From JAUYQR01 sp050632395 (GTDB lineage Bacteria; Pseudomonadota; Alphaproteobacteria; Rhodobacterales; Rhodobacteraceae), in assembly GCF_050632395.1 (NCBI RefSeq), contig NZ_CP192600.1, forward strand, positions 1,984,001 to 2,048,000: DNA of 64,000 nucleotides, read 5' to 3'. The notes under the pieces are model-generated. The model saw only the letters and a program-made list of their open reading frames with translations. It was not told the DNA's origin and did no database searches. The first letter of the stretch is position 1; the number at the start of each line of letters is the position of its first letter. The translations under genes and the position numbers were made by a program. Of this stretch, positions 1 through 7,322 are shown one piece after another.

Positions 1-930
1 GCGGCTAATGTCGATGCAGATGCCGTAGGCGCCGATCAGGTCGGTGTCGAAGGCGACAATCTCGTTGTTCTGCACGATCCGCGGGCCGCATTCCTGAAAC
101 CAGGGATTCGTGCGCGGGCCGGAGGCGAGGAGGCGGGTTTCGATCCATTCGCCGCCGCGGCGGATGTTGCCCTTGTGGAGTTCGGCCCAGATGTCGTCTT
201 CGGAGGTTTTGCCCAAGGGCACGTTTTCGCGGGTGAATTTCTCCATTTCAGCGATCGCGCTTTCGCAGGCGTGGTGGGCGCAGCGCATGGCGAGGATGTC
301 GTCGGGGCCCTTGATCGCGCGGGTGCGTTCGGTGATGACCTCGCCTTCCAGCACCTCGAAACCGGCGGCTTCGAGCGAGCGCAGGCCGTGGATCATGATC
401 TTGTCGACGGCGAGGCGGGTGTTGGTGCCGGCGTGGGCACGCATCACCTCGGTCACCTGCTGGGCGAAGCTGTCGGCGTGTAGTTTGGTGTGGTCGCCCG
501 ACACGTTGTAGAAGAACGACGCACCGGAGCGCAGTTCGGCCACGCGGGGGTTGAAGGTGACGAGGAAGGGGGAGTTCTTGTATTCCCACATCACCATGTG
601 GCCGTCGGCGCAGAGAAGGCAGGCGCGGAACGGGTTGTGGCTGTTCCAAAGCTGCATGTTGGTGGTGTCGGTGGCGTAGCGGATGTTCAGGGGGTCGAAC
701 ATCAGAAGGCCGCCAATGTCTTGTTTTTGCAAGGCTTCCGTAAGACGGCGCCAGCGGTAATCGCGCATGGCTTCGAGGTTTGGCGGGGTGAGCCCGGCTT
801 CGGCCCATTCGGTGAAGGCAAGCTGGGTCGGGCCGATCTCGACGCGGTTGTTGTCGTTCGGTGTGCCGTCGGCAAGGGACGCGCCACGGGTGGGGTCTAT
901 CTTGCGGGTCTCGGCGTAGTGGTGGTTCAT
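1..930 (-). CDS. dddP: DMSP lyase DddP, 3' part cut by window edge
   Basis: Cleaves dimethylsulfoniopropionate to acrylate and dimethyl sulfide in the cytoplasm; a metal-dependent lyase of the M24 (creatinase/aminopeptidase P) fold. The first 310 residues are present; the family is about 440-450 residues. The N-terminus carries the family stretch RKIDPTRGASLADGTPND, then EIGPTQLAF and FDPLNIRYATDTTNMQLW. The metal ligands recalled for DddP, Asp295, Asp297 (FDTD) and Asp307 (IDIS), fall at exactly these positions. The C-terminal ligands (His371, Glu406, Glu421 by family numbering) lie outside the window. The ATG at 928-930 has AGAGAGG upstream. It is divergent from the DUF3445 gene. A plain Xaa-Pro peptidase is the alternative, but the N-terminal motif is DddP-like. 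Confidence 0.88.
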   Translation of the reverse strand, partial: MNHHYAETRKIDPTRGASLADGTPNDNNRVEIGPTQLAFTEWAEAGLTPPNLEAMRDYRWRRLTEALQKQDIGGLLMFDPLNIRYATDTTNMQLWNSHNPFRACLLCADGHMVMWEYKNSPFLVTFNPRVAELRSGASFFYNVSGDHTKLHADSFAQQVTEVMRAHAGTNTRLAVDKIMIHGLRSLEAAGFEVLEGEVITERTRAIKGPDDILAMRCAHHACESAIAEMEKFTRENVPLGKTSEDDIWAELHKGNIRRGGEWIETRLLASGPRTNPWFQECGPRIVQNNEIVAFDTDLIGAYGICIDISR

Positions 931-1069
931 GGCGGCCTCTCTGTTCTGGGCAGCCTCGCGCGGGTGCAGGTTGGGGGCTTGGCTGCCGGCGACGGGTTCG
1001 TGTCGCAAACGGCGGGTTGAAGGCGGAGCGGCGGCGTGGTGAAACGGGCGGATCGAAGGGAGAAGACCC

Positions 1070-1855
1070 ATGCAAGACGCGCCGATCCTGCAATCGCGCC
1101 TGCCGTTTCTGCCGTGGATGGACCCGCGCACGAAGCGGTTGCCGGGGATATTGCCGGTGGAAGGGGACGAGTGGCTGCGGGTGGATGACGCCTTCGGCGC
1201 GCAGATGGCGCTGCGCGACCGGCTGATTGCGGAACGGCGGGAGGCGGTTCACGCCGTGACTGCGGATGGTATGGCAGGTGTATGGGAGTTGTATGGCACA
1301 GTGCTGGCAAGACTGGCGCAGACGCCGGGGTATCGGGTTGGGCAGACGTCGGTGATGCGGCCGGATGGGGTGGAAGTGGCGCTGGATCCGGCCGCACCGC
1401 TGGCGACCCTGGGGCGATTGGTGCAGGAAGATCTTTGCCTGATGGAGGCGCGGGGCGAGGAGTATGTGTTGACCGGCGCGATCCTGTGTTTTCCGGCAAG
1501 CTGGACGCTGGCGCAGAAGATCGGGCGGCCGATGACGGGAATTCACGAGCCGGTAACGCCCTACACCGAGGATATTGCACGCCGTGTGCATCGGCTGTTC
1601 GAGGCGATCCGGCCGGAGCAGCCTTTGTGGCGGATGAATTACCTGACCTATGACGATTTCGTGCTGCACCAGCCGAGGCTGGAGGGCGAGCGGCGGCCGA
1701 GGCCGGAGGGGCATGTCTTTGTGCGCTGCGAACGGCAATGTCTGGTGCGGCTGCCGGTCACAAGGGCTGTGGTTTTCACCATCCATACCTATGTGGTGGA
1801 GGCGAACACGCTGACCGAAGCGGAGTTCGCAGCACTGCGCGAGGCGGTGCATTGA
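1070..1855 (+). CDS. DUF3445 heme-dependent oxidative N-demethylase-like protein
   Basis: 261-residue protein of the DUF3445 family, which includes heme-dependent oxidative N-demethylases and dimethylamine monooxygenase subunits. Visible family features are the N-terminal LPFLPWMDPRTKRLPGI, the central CFPASWTLAQKIGRPMTGIH, and a C-terminal RCERQCLVRLP stretch followed by FTIHTYV. The start is ATG at 1070, preceded by AAGGGAG. It is divergent from dddP and 25 bp ahead of an esterase gene, so it may share a promoter region with DMSP cleavage. The substrate is not readable from sequence; a methylated amine is the family expectation. Family assignment is firm, exact reaction uncertain. Confidence 0.8.
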   Translation: MQDAPILQSRLPFLPWMDPRTKRLPGILPVEGDEWLRVDDAFGAQMALRDRLIAERREAVHAVTADGMAGVWELYGTVLARLAQTPGYRVGQTSVMRPDGVEVALDPAAPLATLGRLVQEDLCLMEARGEEYVLTGAILCFPASWTLAQKIGRPMTGIHEPVTPYTEDIARRVHRLFEAIRPEQPLWRMNYLTYDDFVLHQPRLEGERRPRPEGHVFVRCERQCLVRLPVTRAVVFTIHTYVVEANTLTEAEFAALREAVH

Positions 1856-1880
1856 AACGGCAGATAAGCGGGGTAACAGG

Positions 1881-2765
1881 GTGACAGGTGTGATCAGGCG
1901 GACGGTGCTGGGGGCGGGGCTGTTGGCGGCGGCGGGGGCTGCGGTCTATGTCTGGCGCGATCGCGGCACGGGGGCGACGGAGGCGGACATCGCCTATGGG
2001 GCCGACCCGCGGCAGCGGCTGGACATCTACCTGCCCGAAGGTGAGGGGCCGTTTCCTTGTGTGGTCGAAATTCACGGCGGCGCGTTCAAGATCGGCGACA
2101 AGTCGATGATGCCGGTGTCGCAGGCAGTGCTGGACGCAGGGATCGCGGTGGTGCGGATCAACTACCGCTATTCCAGCACGGCAGTTTGGCCGGCACAGGG
2201 CGACGACTGTCTGGCGGCGGTGGTCTGGTTGCAGCGCGAGGGGCGGTCGCATGGGATCGACCCGTCGCGGCTGGCGCTGTGGGGCCAATCGGCGGGGGCG
2301 TTTCTGGCGGTGTCAACTGCGCTGACGCTGGTCGAGGCGGGGTTGCCGCCGCGCGCGGTGATCAGTTTCTACGGCCCGATGGATTTTTCGACGATGGACG
2401 CCGACATGGCGACGTTGGGACGAGTGGCTGCGATGGGGGCGACCGATCCGGCGGACAGCGCGGAAAGCCAGTTGCTGGGCTATGCGGTGGGCGAGAACCG
2501 GGATGCGGCGCGCGATGCCGGGCCGATCGGTCGGCTGAGTGCACTGCGCGAGCCGTTGCCGCCGATCTTCATCCGGCATGGCGATGCGGACCCGCTGATT
2601 GCAGATTTGCAGGCGAGCCGGTTGCGCAATGCATGGACTGCGGCAGACCCAAGCGCCGAGGTGGATTTTGCGCTGGTGCCGGGGGCGGGGCATGGTGGTG
2701 GCGGGTTTGACACCGACGAGGTGATGGCACCGATGGTGGCGTTTCTAGTGCGGACGCTGGCCTGA
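1881..2765 (+). CDS. alpha/beta hydrolase (carboxylesterase/HSL-like), N-terminally anchored or exported
   Basis: 294-residue esterase-type hydrolase. The N-terminus (IRRTVLGAGLLAAAGAAVYVW) is an RR-containing hydrophobic segment, either a Tat-like signal or a membrane anchor, so the enzyme probably acts in the periplasm. An HGGAF oxyanion motif near residue 65 is followed by the nucleophile Ser in GQSAG near 140, then HGDADPL (acid) near 233 and GAGHGG (His) near 272. The order is that of bacterial hormone-sensitive-lipase/BD-FAE esterases. The GTG start at 1881 is 25 bp after the DUF3445 stop, so the two are likely cotranscribed. Substrate unknown. Confidence 0.78.
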   Translation: MTGVIRRTVLGAGLLAAAGAAVYVWRDRGTGATEADIAYGADPRQRLDIYLPEGEGPFPCVVEIHGGAFKIGDKSMMPVSQAVLDAGIAVVRINYRYSSTAVWPAQGDDCLAAVVWLQREGRSHGIDPSRLALWGQSAGAFLAVSTALTLVEAGLPPRAVISFYGPMDFSTMDADMATLGRVAAMGATDPADSAESQLLGYAVGENRDAARDAGPIGRLSALREPLPPIFIRHGDADPLIADLQASRLRNAWTAADPSAEVDFALVPGAGHGGGGFDTDEVMAPMVAFLVRTLA

Positions 2766-2768
2766 CGG

Positions 2769-3464
2769 TCAGTCGTCGTCGCGGATTTGGCGCAGGTCTT
2801 CGCCGTTCAGATGCGCGAGCGTGGCGCGGACTATGCCGTAGGGCAGCGCCGCGGCAATCAGCGTCCAGCCAAGCGCGGTGCCTGCGGCCGAGGTCAGGGT
2901 GTCGGCGAGGGCGGACGGCTGCGCTTTGGTTCCGGGGGGAGAGGGTGGCGCTGCGGGGTTGGTGGCGGGCGTGTCTTCTAGTGCGGACCGGATGGCGGCG
3001 AGGGTTTCGGCGTCTTCCTGCGGTGGTTCAGGCAAGGTGACTGGTGCGGTCGGCATGTCGGCCGCAGGCTGGGGCGGTTCGGGGGCCTGGACCGGAGCGG
3101 TCCGGGCGAAGCGGTCGCGGCGGCGGTGGCTTTCCGGCGCGGCGCTGCTGGCGGCTGCATCGATCAGGTGCGCCGTGGCGGCGATCCACGAGGCGACGGT
3201 CTGGTGCGACGGTACAAAGCGTTCGGCACGGCCAAGGCGCGCGGTCGGGACGCGCCATGTGCCTTCGGCGACGCGCGTGGACAGCGCGGCAGTGCCGGTG
3301 GCGGTGCGCGCAATCAGGGGAGCGATGCCGTCACGGGTCAGGTGCAAGCTGGCCACGGCAAAGGCGCGGGCATCGAATTTCGGTTTCTGCGATCCTTCGG
3401 CCCAGATCTGGGGGCGTTCGGGCTTTGGCTTGATCTTGCGGGGCTTGAGCCTGTCATCGGCCAT
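2769..3464 (-). CDS. hypothetical membrane-associated protein
   Basis: 231 residues, no family recognised. The first 20 residues are rich in Lys, Arg and Pro. A middle part (about 110-175) is Pro/Ala-rich and looks disordered. A C-terminal hydrophobic stretch (LADTLTSAAGTALGWTLIAAALPYGIV, in pieces) could be one membrane segment, followed by a charged tail ending RQIRDDD. The start at 3462-3464 has AGGA upstream. It is convergent with the esterase and lies 136 bp downstream of glnA on the same strand, beyond the glnA terminator. Function cannot be inferred. Confidence 0.6.
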   Translation of the reverse strand: MADDRLKPRKIKPKPERPQIWAEGSQKPKFDARAFAVASLHLTRDGIAPLIARTATGTAALSTRVAEGTWRVPTARLGRAERFVPSHQTVASWIAATAHLIDAAASSAAPESHRRRDRFARTAPVQAPEPPQPAADMPTAPVTLPEPPQEDAETLAAIRSALEDTPATNPAAPPSPPGTKAQPSALADTLTSAAGTALGWTLIAAALPYGIVRATLAHLNGEDLRQIRDDD

Positions 3465-3553
3465 CTGGGTGATCCTGCGGCGGCGCTGCCGGGGCGAGGG
3501 TACGACAAGCGCGGGTTTGCTGGCAACTGTCTGACACCGTGATGGTGCAAAGC

Positions 3554-3579
3554 AAAAAGGGCGCCCGAAGGCGCCCTTT
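3554..3579 (-). terminator. Rho-independent terminator after glnA
   Basis: On the minus strand a GGGCGCC / GGCGCCC stem (arms 3559-3565 and 3570-3576) with a TTCG loop is followed by a T run. It lies about 20 bp after the glnA stop and is the clearest intrinsic terminator in the left part of the window. Confidence 0.85.
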
Positions 3580-3599
3580 CCTTGTGCCGGGCTGGTGCC

Positions 3600-5009
3600 T
3601 CAGCAGGAGTAGTACATCTGGTATTCCACCGGATGCGGCGTGTGTTCGAAGGCGTAGACCTCTTCCCACTTCAGCGCCATGTAGCTTTCCAGCTGGTCCT
3701 TGGTGAACACGTCACCGGCCAGAAGGAAGTCGTGGTTCTTTTCAAGTTCCTCGAGCGCCTCGCGGAGCGAGCCGCAGACGGTCGGGATCTCGGCCAGTTC
3801 TTCCGGCGGCAGATCGTAGAGGTCCTTGTCCGAAGCCGGACCCGGATCGATCTTGTTCTTGATGCCGTCAAGGCCGGCCATCATCAGCGCCGCGAAAGCG
3901 AGGTAGGGGTTCGCCGACGGATCGGGGAAACGGGCCTCGACGCGCTTGGCTTTCGGCGATTCCGTCCACGGAATACGAACGCAGCCAGAGCGGTTGCGGG
4001 CCGAATACGCGCGCAGAACCGGCGCTTCAAAGCCCGGGATCAGGCGCTTGTAGCTGTTGGTGCCGGGGTTCGTCAGGGCGTTCAGCGCCTTGGCGTGCTT
4101 CAGGATGCCGCCGATGAAATAGAGGGCCTCCTGCGACAGGTCGGCGTATTTGTCGCCTGCGAACAAGGGCTTGCCGCCCTTCCAGATTGACATGTTGACG
4201 TGCATGCCCGAACCGTTGTCACCCTTCATCGGTTTCGGCATGAAGGTCACGGTCTTGCCGTAGGCGTGGGCCACGTTGTGGATCACGTATTTGTACTTTT
4301 GGATGTTGTCGGCCTGTTCGACCAGACCACCGAAGATCATGCCCAGTTCGTGCTGGCAGGTGGCGACCTCGTGGTGGTGCTTGTCGACGCGGATACCCAT
4401 GCGTTTCATGGTGGACAGCATCTCGCCGCGCAGGTCCTGCGCTTCGTCGATCGGGTTCACCGGGAAGTAGCCGCCCTTGTGGCCCGCGCGGTGGCCGTAG
4501 TTGCCGCCTTCGGTCACGGTGTCGGTGTTCCAGGCGGCTGCCTCGGCGTCGATCTCGTACGAGACCTTGCGCGGCGTGACCGAGTAGCGGACATCGTCGA
4601 AGATGAAGAATTCAGCTTCCGGCCCAAAGTAGGCGGTGTCGCCGACGCCGGACGCCTTGAGATAGGCTTCGGCCTTGATCGCGGTCTGGCGTGGGCAGCG
4701 GCTGTAGGCCTCGTTCGTGTCGGGTTCAACCACGTTGCAATGCACGCACATGGTCTTTTCGGCGTAGAACGGGTCGATGTAGACCGAAGCGGCATCGGGG
4801 ATCAGCTTCATGTCGGACTGGTCGATCGACTTCCAGCCAGCGATGGAGGAGCCGTCGAACATGAAGCCTTCTTCGAAGAAGTCTTCATCCACGAGGTCGG
4901 CCACCAGCGTCACGTGCTGCAGCTTGCCCTTGGGGTCGGTGAAGCGGATGTCGACGTATTCGACTTCCTCGTCTTTCATCAGTTTCAGAGCCTTCGCAAC
5001 TGCGCTCAT
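3600..5009 (-). CDS. glnA: glutamine synthetase, type I
   Basis: Condenses glutamate and ammonia with ATP to glutamine; cytoplasmic dodecamer. The 469 residues match the GSI-beta length. It shows the N-terminal beta-grasp (VEYVDIRFTDPKG), MFDGSSIAGW, the HHHEVA and NGSGMHVN nucleotide/ammonia site motifs, and NRSGCVRIP. The adenylylation Tyr is in DLYDLPPEE at about residue 398, so covalent control by GlnE is expected. Two ATGs are adjacent (5012 and 5009); AAGGA spacing favours 5009. It lies 70 bp downstream of glnB on the same strand, the usual Rhodobacter glnBA order, and is probably cotranscribed under nitrogen control. Confidence 0.97.
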   Translation of the reverse strand: MSAVAKALKLMKDEEVEYVDIRFTDPKGKLQHVTLVADLVDEDFFEEGFMFDGSSIAGWKSIDQSDMKLIPDAASVYIDPFYAEKTMCVHCNVVEPDTNEAYSRCPRQTAIKAEAYLKASGVGDTAYFGPEAEFFIFDDVRYSVTPRKVSYEIDAEAAAWNTDTVTEGGNYGHRAGHKGGYFPVNPIDEAQDLRGEMLSTMKRMGIRVDKHHHEVATCQHELGMIFGGLVEQADNIQKYKYVIHNVAHAYGKTVTFMPKPMKGDNGSGMHVNMSIWKGGKPLFAGDKYADLSQEALYFIGGILKHAKALNALTNPGTNSYKRLIPGFEAPVLRAYSARNRSGCVRIPWTESPKAKRVEARFPDPSANPYLAFAALMMAGLDGIKNKIDPGPASDKDLYDLPPEELAEIPTVCGSLREALEELEKNHDFLLAGDVFTKDQLESYMALKWEEVYAFEHTPHPVEYQMYYSC

Positions 5010-5079
5010 CATGCTGTCCTTCTGGTTGGAGTTTCGTGCCGGGTTGCCCCGGTGTTTTCAGTGCCGGTGTTTCAGCGGG

Positions 5080-5418
5080 TCAGACCGCGTCGTCGCCGGT
5101 TTCGCCGGTGCGGATGCGGATGGCCTGTTCGACCGTGGATACGAAGATCTTGCCGTCGCCGATCTTGTCGGTGCGCGCGGCGGAAACGATGGCCGCGATG
5201 GCCGCGTCGACCATGTCGTCGGTCAGCACGACCTCGATCTTCACCTTGGGCAGGAAGTCGACGACGTATTCTGCGCCACGGTAAAGTTCGGTGTGGCCCT
5301 TCTGGCGGCCGAAACCCTTGACCTCTGTCACGCTGAGGCCCTGAATGCCGGCCTCCTGCAAGGCTTCCTTGACCTCATCAAGCTTGAACGGCTTGATGAT
5401 CGCCTCGATCTTCTTCAT
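5080..5418 (-). CDS. glnB: nitrogen regulatory protein P-II
   Basis: Signal-transducing PII trimer that senses 2-oxoglutarate/ATP/ADP and controls GlnE, NtrB and other targets. The 112 residues match the family length. They begin MKKIEAIIKPFKLDEVK, with the T-loop GHTELYRGAEY carrying uridylylation Tyr51 and the B-loop/C-terminal part TGETGDDAV. The ATG at 5416-5418 is set by GGGGGAGG just upstream; the longer upstream reading frame has no PII-like sequence. First gene of glnB-glnA. A candidate NtrC site lies 122 bp upstream. Confidence 0.97.
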   Translation of the reverse strand: MKKIEAIIKPFKLDEVKEALQEAGIQGLSVTEVKGFGRQKGHTELYRGAEYVVDFLPKVKIEVVLTDDMVDAAIAAIVSAARTDKIGDGKIFVSTVEQAIRIRTGETGDDAV

Positions 5419-5539
5419 CGCTGGCCTCCCCCGTCGAACCGCCCCGTGATGGCGTCTTGGACCTCTGATCACTTCCCTGCGGCGGGGACAATTGGCTAGG
5501 GTGAGGGTGGCGGAAGCGGGCCTTGGAATTTGCGGGTGG

Positions 5540-5556
5540 TGCCTAATTTTTGTGCG
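5540..5556 (-). promoter_or_regulatory. candidate NtrC-binding site upstream of glnB
   Basis: On the minus strand CGCACAAAAATTAGGCA matches the enteric NtrC consensus TGCACYAWWWTGGTGCA at 12 of 17 positions; the left half-site GCAC is intact and the right half-site is degraded to GGCA. It is 122 bp upstream of the glnB start, where NtrC control is established in Rhodobacter. Motif match by eye only. Confidence 0.4.
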
Positions 5557-5597
5557 ATCCGGCGTGAAATGGGGCGGTTTGTGAAAAGGGGTTGCGA

Positions 5598-7286
5598 ATG
5601 ACCGAACTGCTGACAGGCGCACAGATGCGGGCGGTCGAGGCGGCTGCGATCGCGTCGGGCAAGGTCACGGGGCTGGAGCTGATGGAGCGCGCTGGGCGGG
5701 GCGTGGTCGAGGCGGTGTTCGGGGAATGGCCGGAGTTGCGGGTCGGGTCGTTCCGGGCGGTTGTGCTGTGCGGGCCGGGCAACAACGGCGGCGACGGGTT
5801 CGTGGTGGCGCGGTTGTTGAAGGAGTGGGGTTGGGAGGTGGAGGTGTTCCTGCATGGGGACGCCGGGCGGCTGCCGCCAGACGCGCGGACGAATTATGAG
5901 CGGTGGCGGACGATGGGGGAGGTGAGAGACATTCCTTCGGCTTTCCAGGCGTCGGGTTCAGGGCCTGACTTGGTCGTAGACGCGCTGTTCGGCACCGGTC
6001 TGACGCGAGCGGTTGAGGGTCTGGATGACACGTTTCGGGAGATGGCGGATGCGCGGAAGTCTGGGTTTTCAGGCGGCCGGAGTGGCTTTGTGTCCGTCGC
6101 CATTGATCTGCCGAGCGGCATCTGCAGTGACAGCGGTCGCGCCCTCACGCCCGGGCGGTTCGGCGGTCTGGGTAAAGACGCTGCTGCTGAACCGGCAGCG
6201 GCGGTGGATCTTACGGTGACCTTTCATGCCATGAAACTCGGCCACCATCTGAGCGATGGGCCAAGCCACTGCGGCAGGGTCCGCGTCTGTGACATCGGGC
6301 TGGACCATGGGAACGGGACGATCAGAACAGTTGAGCCAGACACGTTTGGCCTGATGAAACGGGATGGTCACAAATACACTTACGGTCATGCCCTTGTCCT
6401 GTCTGGCCCGACGGGTCGCGGGGGGGCGGCGCGGTTGGCGGCGCGGGGGGCTTTGCGGATCGGGGCGGGGCTTGTGACGGTGGGGTGTCCTGTGGAGGCC
6501 CTACCCGAACATGCGGCGCGGTTGGACGCGGTGATGCTGCGCGAGGCGCCGGATGCAGCGGCCTTGGGCGAGGTGCTGGAGGACGGGCGGATCAATGCGC
6601 TGTGTCTGGGGCCTGGGATGGGTGTTGGCGAGCGCGAGGCGGGGTTGGTGGCGGTGGCGTTGGGCGTGCCTGTCGGCGGCCCCTCACCTCCGGCCGCTCT
6701 CTACCAGGGGGACGGGAGAGGAGAGGGGGCCGAGGATAGTAGTGAGGCGCGTCCCCTCGCCCTCGTGGGGAGCGGGGATCGCCGACGGGTCGTGCTGGAC
6801 GCCGATGCGCTGACGATTCTGGCTGGGCGGCCGGAGTTGTTCGCCGCGCTGCATGAGGGATGCGTGGTGACGCCCCATGTGGGCGAGTTTGCCCGGTTGT
6901 TTCCCGATATTGCCGGGAAGCTGTCGGCCCCGGCATCGAAAGGTCCGGCCTTTTCCAAGGTCGATGCGGCACGGGAGGCGGCGGCGCGGGCGGGGTGTGT
7001 GGTGTTGTTCAAGGGGGCCGATACGGTGATTGCGGGGCCGGATGGCCGCTGTGCGATCAACTCGGCGCATTACGACCGGGCGGCACCGTGGCTGGCGACT
7101 GCGGGGTCGGGGGATGTGCTGGCAGGGTTAATCACGGGGCTGCTGGCGCGAGGCTTTTCGCCCTTTGACGCGGCCTGCACGGGCGCTTGGCTGCATGTGG
7201 AATGCGCGCGCAGTATCGGGCCGGGGCTGATTGCGGAAGATCTGGCTGACGCGTTGCCGAAGGTGTTTCGCGCGCTGGAAGTGTGA
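5598..7286 (+). CDS. nnr: bifunctional NAD(P)H-hydrate epimerase / ADP-dependent dehydratase
   Basis: Repairs hydrated NAD(P)HX: the N-terminal YjeF_N half epimerises it and the C-terminal ribokinase-like half dehydrates it. Visible motifs are CGPGNNGGDGFVVARLL and DALFGTGLTR (epimerase), then LSGPTGRGGAARLAARGAL, LCLGPGMG, VLDADALT, VTPHVGEFARLF and TAGSGDVLAGLI (dehydratase). ATG 5598 is preferred over TTG 5592 because AAAAGGGG is well spaced. At 562 residues it is longer than usual: about 37 extra residues at 6675-6788 separate LGVPV from RRVVLDADAL, encoded by a GC-rich palindromic stretch. Shorter extra segments occur in the epimerase half. Both halves still look intact. Confidence 0.92.
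   Translation: MTELLTGAQMRAVEAAAIASGKVTGLELMERAGRGVVEAVFGEWPELRVGSFRAVVLCGPGNNGGDGFVVARLLKEWGWEVEVFLHGDAGRLPPDARTNYERWRTMGEVRDIPSAFQASGSGPDLVVDALFGTGLTRAVEGLDDTFREMADARKSGFSGGRSGFVSVAIDLPSGICSDSGRALTPGRFGGLGKDAAAEPAAAVDLTVTFHAMKLGHHLSDGPSHCGRVRVCDIGLDHGNGTIRTVEPDTFGLMKRDGHKYTYGHALVLSGPTGRGGAARLAARGALRIGAGLVTVGCPVEALPEHAARLDAVMLREAPDAAALGEVLEDGRINALCLGPGMGVGEREAGLVAVALGVPVGGPSPPAALYQGDGRGEGAEDSSEARPLALVGSGDRRRVVLDADALTILAGRPELFAALHEGCVVTPHVGEFARLFPDIAGKLSAPASKGPAFSKVDAAREAAARAGCVVLFKGADTVIAGPDGRCAINSAHYDRAAPWLATAGSGDVLAGLITGLLARGFSPFDAACTGAWLHVECARSIGPGLIAEDLADALPKVFRALEV
6675..6788. repeat. GC-rich REP-like palindromic element inside nnr coding sequence
   Basis: About 110 bp made of imperfect hairpins: a GGCCCCTC...GAGGGGGCC arm pair at 6678-6730 and a CCCCTCGCCC...GGGGAGCGGGG part at 6753-6777. 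The second part, read on the minus strand, resembles the CCCCTCCCC/GGGGAGGGG intergenic hairpin at 15516-15537. It is in frame and adds Gly/Pro/Ala/Glu-rich residues to the dehydratase domain. Confidence 0.5.
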
Positions 7287-7296
7287 TTGGCGGCGT

Positions 7297-7321
7297 GGGC
7301 GGGGGCGCGCGCCCCCCGCCC
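7297..7321. terminator. GC-rich hairpin between convergent nnr and mtlK
   Basis: GGGCGGGGGC (7297-7306) faces GCCCCCCGCCC (7311-7321) with one bulge, in the gap between two convergent stops. There is no T tract, so it may be a bidirectional structural terminator or an mRNA-end stabiliser. Confidence 0.4.
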
Positions 7322-7322
7322 A

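Noticed and set aside
248..1852. 534-codon minus-strand frame over dddP and the DUF3445 gene
   Set aside because: Pro/Arg/His-rich composition of an antisense frame in GC-rich DNA; DddP and DUF3445 have clear family motifs in the other frames.
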